Source: Clostridia bacterium
Lineage (GTDB): Bacteria; Bacillota; Clostridia; TANB77; UBA1234
Reading direction: 5' to 3'
Assembly: GCA_900753135.1 (NCBI GenBank)
Contig: CAADXZ010000209.1
Location: 1-6,908, forward strand
DNA: 6,908 bases
This document shows positions 5,673 through 6,908 of the stretch, piece by piece. A program made the translations under genes and the position numbers. The notes under the pieces are model-generated. The model worked only from the letters and a program-made list of their open reading frames with translations, did not search any database and was not told where the DNA came from. Position 1 is the first letter of the stretch. The number at the start of each line of letters is the position of its first letter.

Positions 5673-6503
5673 ATGGAAACAACAATAGATAGAACTAGTT
5701 ATAGACGAAGTAATATTAAATGTGAAGTTAAAGAAAGAAAAAAGACTAAATTAGTGAAAATATTTTACAACGAAATAATTGCAGCAATGTCGATATTAGT
5801 TGCAGTACTTATTATAAAACTTTTTGATTTAAAAACAGCATCTGATTGGATTAAGCAGAATATTGAAACTGGTACACCATATGAAACTTTAGCTTTAAAC
5901 GTAAAAGAAAAAGCAAAAAAGATATTAAATAATTTTTCAAAAATAAATGAATCAGGAGAGGCTTTTGAAAATAAATTTGATGAATCAAACTTGGAAGTAA
6001 AAGTTAATGAAAATAATTTAATAGATTCAAGTGGTGAGAATACAGTATTTGAATATGAGAGTGCCGTTGAGGGAATTAATCAACTTTCAGAAGATGCAAA
6101 GTATATAAAAGAAAATTATAAATTGTTAATGCCTTTGAAAGGCACAATTACATCTAAGTTCGGATGTAGAGTAGATAATAATCCAATAGTAAGCAACTAT
6201 CATACAGGACTGGACATTGCAGCTAATACAGGAACAACAATAAGTTCTGCTTTGGATGGAACGGTGACTGAGGCTGGAAACATAAGTGGATATGGAAAGT
6301 GTGTAATGATAAAGAAAGACGAAGTATTAATAGTGTATGCTCATTGTTCAAAGATTAATGTAAAAAAAGGTCAAAAGATTAAGCAAGGTGATAAAATAGG
6401 AGAAGTAGGGATGACTGGAAATGCTACTGGTCCGCACCTTCATTTGGAAATTAGATATGATGGTAGATATGTGAATCCCGAAGATATTTTTGAATGTCAA
6501 TAA
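5673..6503 (+). CDS. spoIVFA: Membrane-anchored M23/LytM peptidase-fold protein, SpoIVFA-like
   Basis: This 276-residue protein has a basic N-terminus (about 1-32), one membrane segment (about 33-51, NEIIAAMSILVAVLIIKLF), a low-complexity linker rich in Glu, Asn and Lys (55-145), and a C-terminal M23 domain (about 152-276) outside the cytoplasm. The domain keeps HTGLD (His 177, Asp 181) and HLH (255-257), which supply the zinc ligands, and YAH (His 224), the usual extra catalytic histidine, so peptidoglycan endopeptidase activity is possible. The next gene is a SpoIVFB-like M50 protease overlapping it by 10 bases. In Bacillus, SpoIVFA (264 residues) is the inhibitor and scaffold that ties SpoIVFB to BofA in the outer forespore membrane and is cut by SpoIVB and CtpB. 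Position, length and layout support SpoIVFA, whereas SpoIIQ or a vegetative LytM hydrolase is the alternative. Four cysteines (165, 210, 225, 275) fall in the outer domain. Confidence 0.72.
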   Translation: METTIDRTSYRRSNIKCEVKERKKTKLVKIFYNEIIAAMSILVAVLIIKLFDLKTASDWIKQNIETGTPYETLALNVKEKAKKILNNFSKINESGEAFENKFDESNLEVKVNENNLIDSSGENTVFEYESAVEGINQLSEDAKYIKENYKLLMPLKGTITSKFGCRVDNNPIVSNYHTGLDIAANTGTTISSALDGTVTEAGNISGYGKCVMIKKDEVLIVYAHCSKINVKKGQKIKQGDKIGEVGMTGNATGPHLHLEIRYDGRYVNPEDIFECQ

Positions 6504-6908
6504 AAATTCATATATATTTAATATTGATGGCTGCATACATGTTTGCTATCGGTAAGATAGAAATGTTTGCATATTATTATTTATTTGTGCTAATGCATGA
6601 GTTATCACATATATTAGTGGCTTTAATTTTAAAAGTTGATGTAAAAGAAATAGAATTATTACCAATAGGAATCAATGCAAAGTATGAAAATAAAATTTCA
6701 TTAATTAGGGAACTAATTATAAGTCTTGCTGGACCAATTGCAAGCATTATTTTTTCAATCATCTTTGAAAATGAAACGTTTGTTTTTATGAATATATGTA
6801 TTGCAATATTTAACTTGATTCCAATATATCCTTTAGACGGTGGAAGAATAGTACACAGTACTTTAAAGATGATATTTGGAGAATATATTGGAAAGAAACT
6901 AAGTTATA
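6494..6908 (+). CDS. spoIVFB: M50 site-2 protease, SpoIVFB-like, cut by the window end
   Basis: The first 138 residues of an intramembrane zinc metalloprotease are present and the frame is still open at the window end. Residues 35-39 are HELSH, the HExxH zinc and catalytic motif inside a membrane segment (about 24-46). NLIPIYPLDGGR (107-118) carries the third ligand, Asp 115. Other hydrophobic segments are about 5-20, 68-91 and 96-112. The stretch KIHIYLI near the N-terminus, LLPIG (55-59) and NLIPIYPLDGG match remembered B. subtilis SpoIVFB (KIHVH, LLPFG, NLLPIWPLDGG) closely. SpoIVFB cuts pro-sigma-K in the mother cell to start late sporulation gene expression. The ATG at 6494 comes directly after an in-frame TGA, so no earlier start exists. 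No good ribosome binding site precedes it, and the start lies inside the end of the M23 gene, which points to translational coupling. The presence of a C-terminal CBS domain cannot be judged. Confidence 0.85.
   Translation, partial: MSIKIHIYLILMAAYMFAIGKIEMFAYYYLFVLMHELSHILVALILKVDVKEIELLPIGINAKYENKISLIRELIISLAGPIASIIFSIIFENETFVFMNICIAIFNLIPIYPLDGGRIVHSTLKMIFGEYIGKKLSY

Noticed and set aside
6348..6762. Two minus-strand frames opposite the M23 and M50 genes
   Set aside because: Both are opposite strongly motif-supported + strand genes (HLH, HELSH), so they are shadows.
1..6908. CRISPR array, tRNA or rRNA gene, insertion sequence, toxin-antitoxin or defence system
   Set aside because: No regularly spaced repeats, cloverleaf-like sequence, transposase motifs or defence-type domains were seen on either strand; the genes are ordinary chromosomal ones.

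Overview
The window is an AT-rich stretch (roughly 30% G+C by eye) with every convincing gene on the + strand, packed closely and mostly preceded by strong AGGAGG-type ribosome binding sites. RNase J, a long-form glutamyl-tRNA synthetase with the clostridial type of N-terminus, a DUF368/PopT transporter and a SpoIVFA/SpoIVFB-like pair together point to a low-G+C Gram-positive of the class Clostridia. The SpoIVF-like pair suggests an endospore former or a close relative of one. This assignment is an inference from gene content and remembered family sequences; no database was searched.

Region 1 (bases 1 to about 5223) looks like one transcription unit, with no recognisable terminator inside it. 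It holds the 3' part of a polysaccharide deacetylase (cut by the window start), ribonuclease J with a basic N-terminal extension and a probable TTG start at 611, a PopT-type polyprenyl-phosphate transporter, and glutamyl-tRNA synthetase. It ends in a strong intrinsic terminator at 5173-5223. Two products serve the envelope (deacetylase, lipid-carrier recycling) and two serve RNA metabolism (mRNA decay and processing, tRNA charging).

Region 2 (about 5224 to 6908) begins with a possible promoter just after the terminator. It encodes an unrecognised 100-residue protein with a single C-terminal membrane segment, then a bitopic membrane protein with a periplasm-type M23/LytM domain, then an M50 site-2 protease that runs off the window end. 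The last two match the SpoIVFA-SpoIVFB arrangement, in which the M23 protein holds and regulates the intramembrane protease that activates pro-sigma-K in the mother cell. Their frames overlap by 10 bases and the M50 gene lacks a good ribosome binding site, which suggests translational coupling.

The points most worth a second look are the M23 partner, which keeps every expected metal and catalytic residue although the Bacillus SpoIVFA domain is remembered as degenerate; the small tail-anchored protein next to it; and the RNA-binding-like tail of RNase J. I see no CRISPR array, tRNA, rRNA, insertion sequence or defence-type system, and no gene-free stretch longer than about 140 bases.
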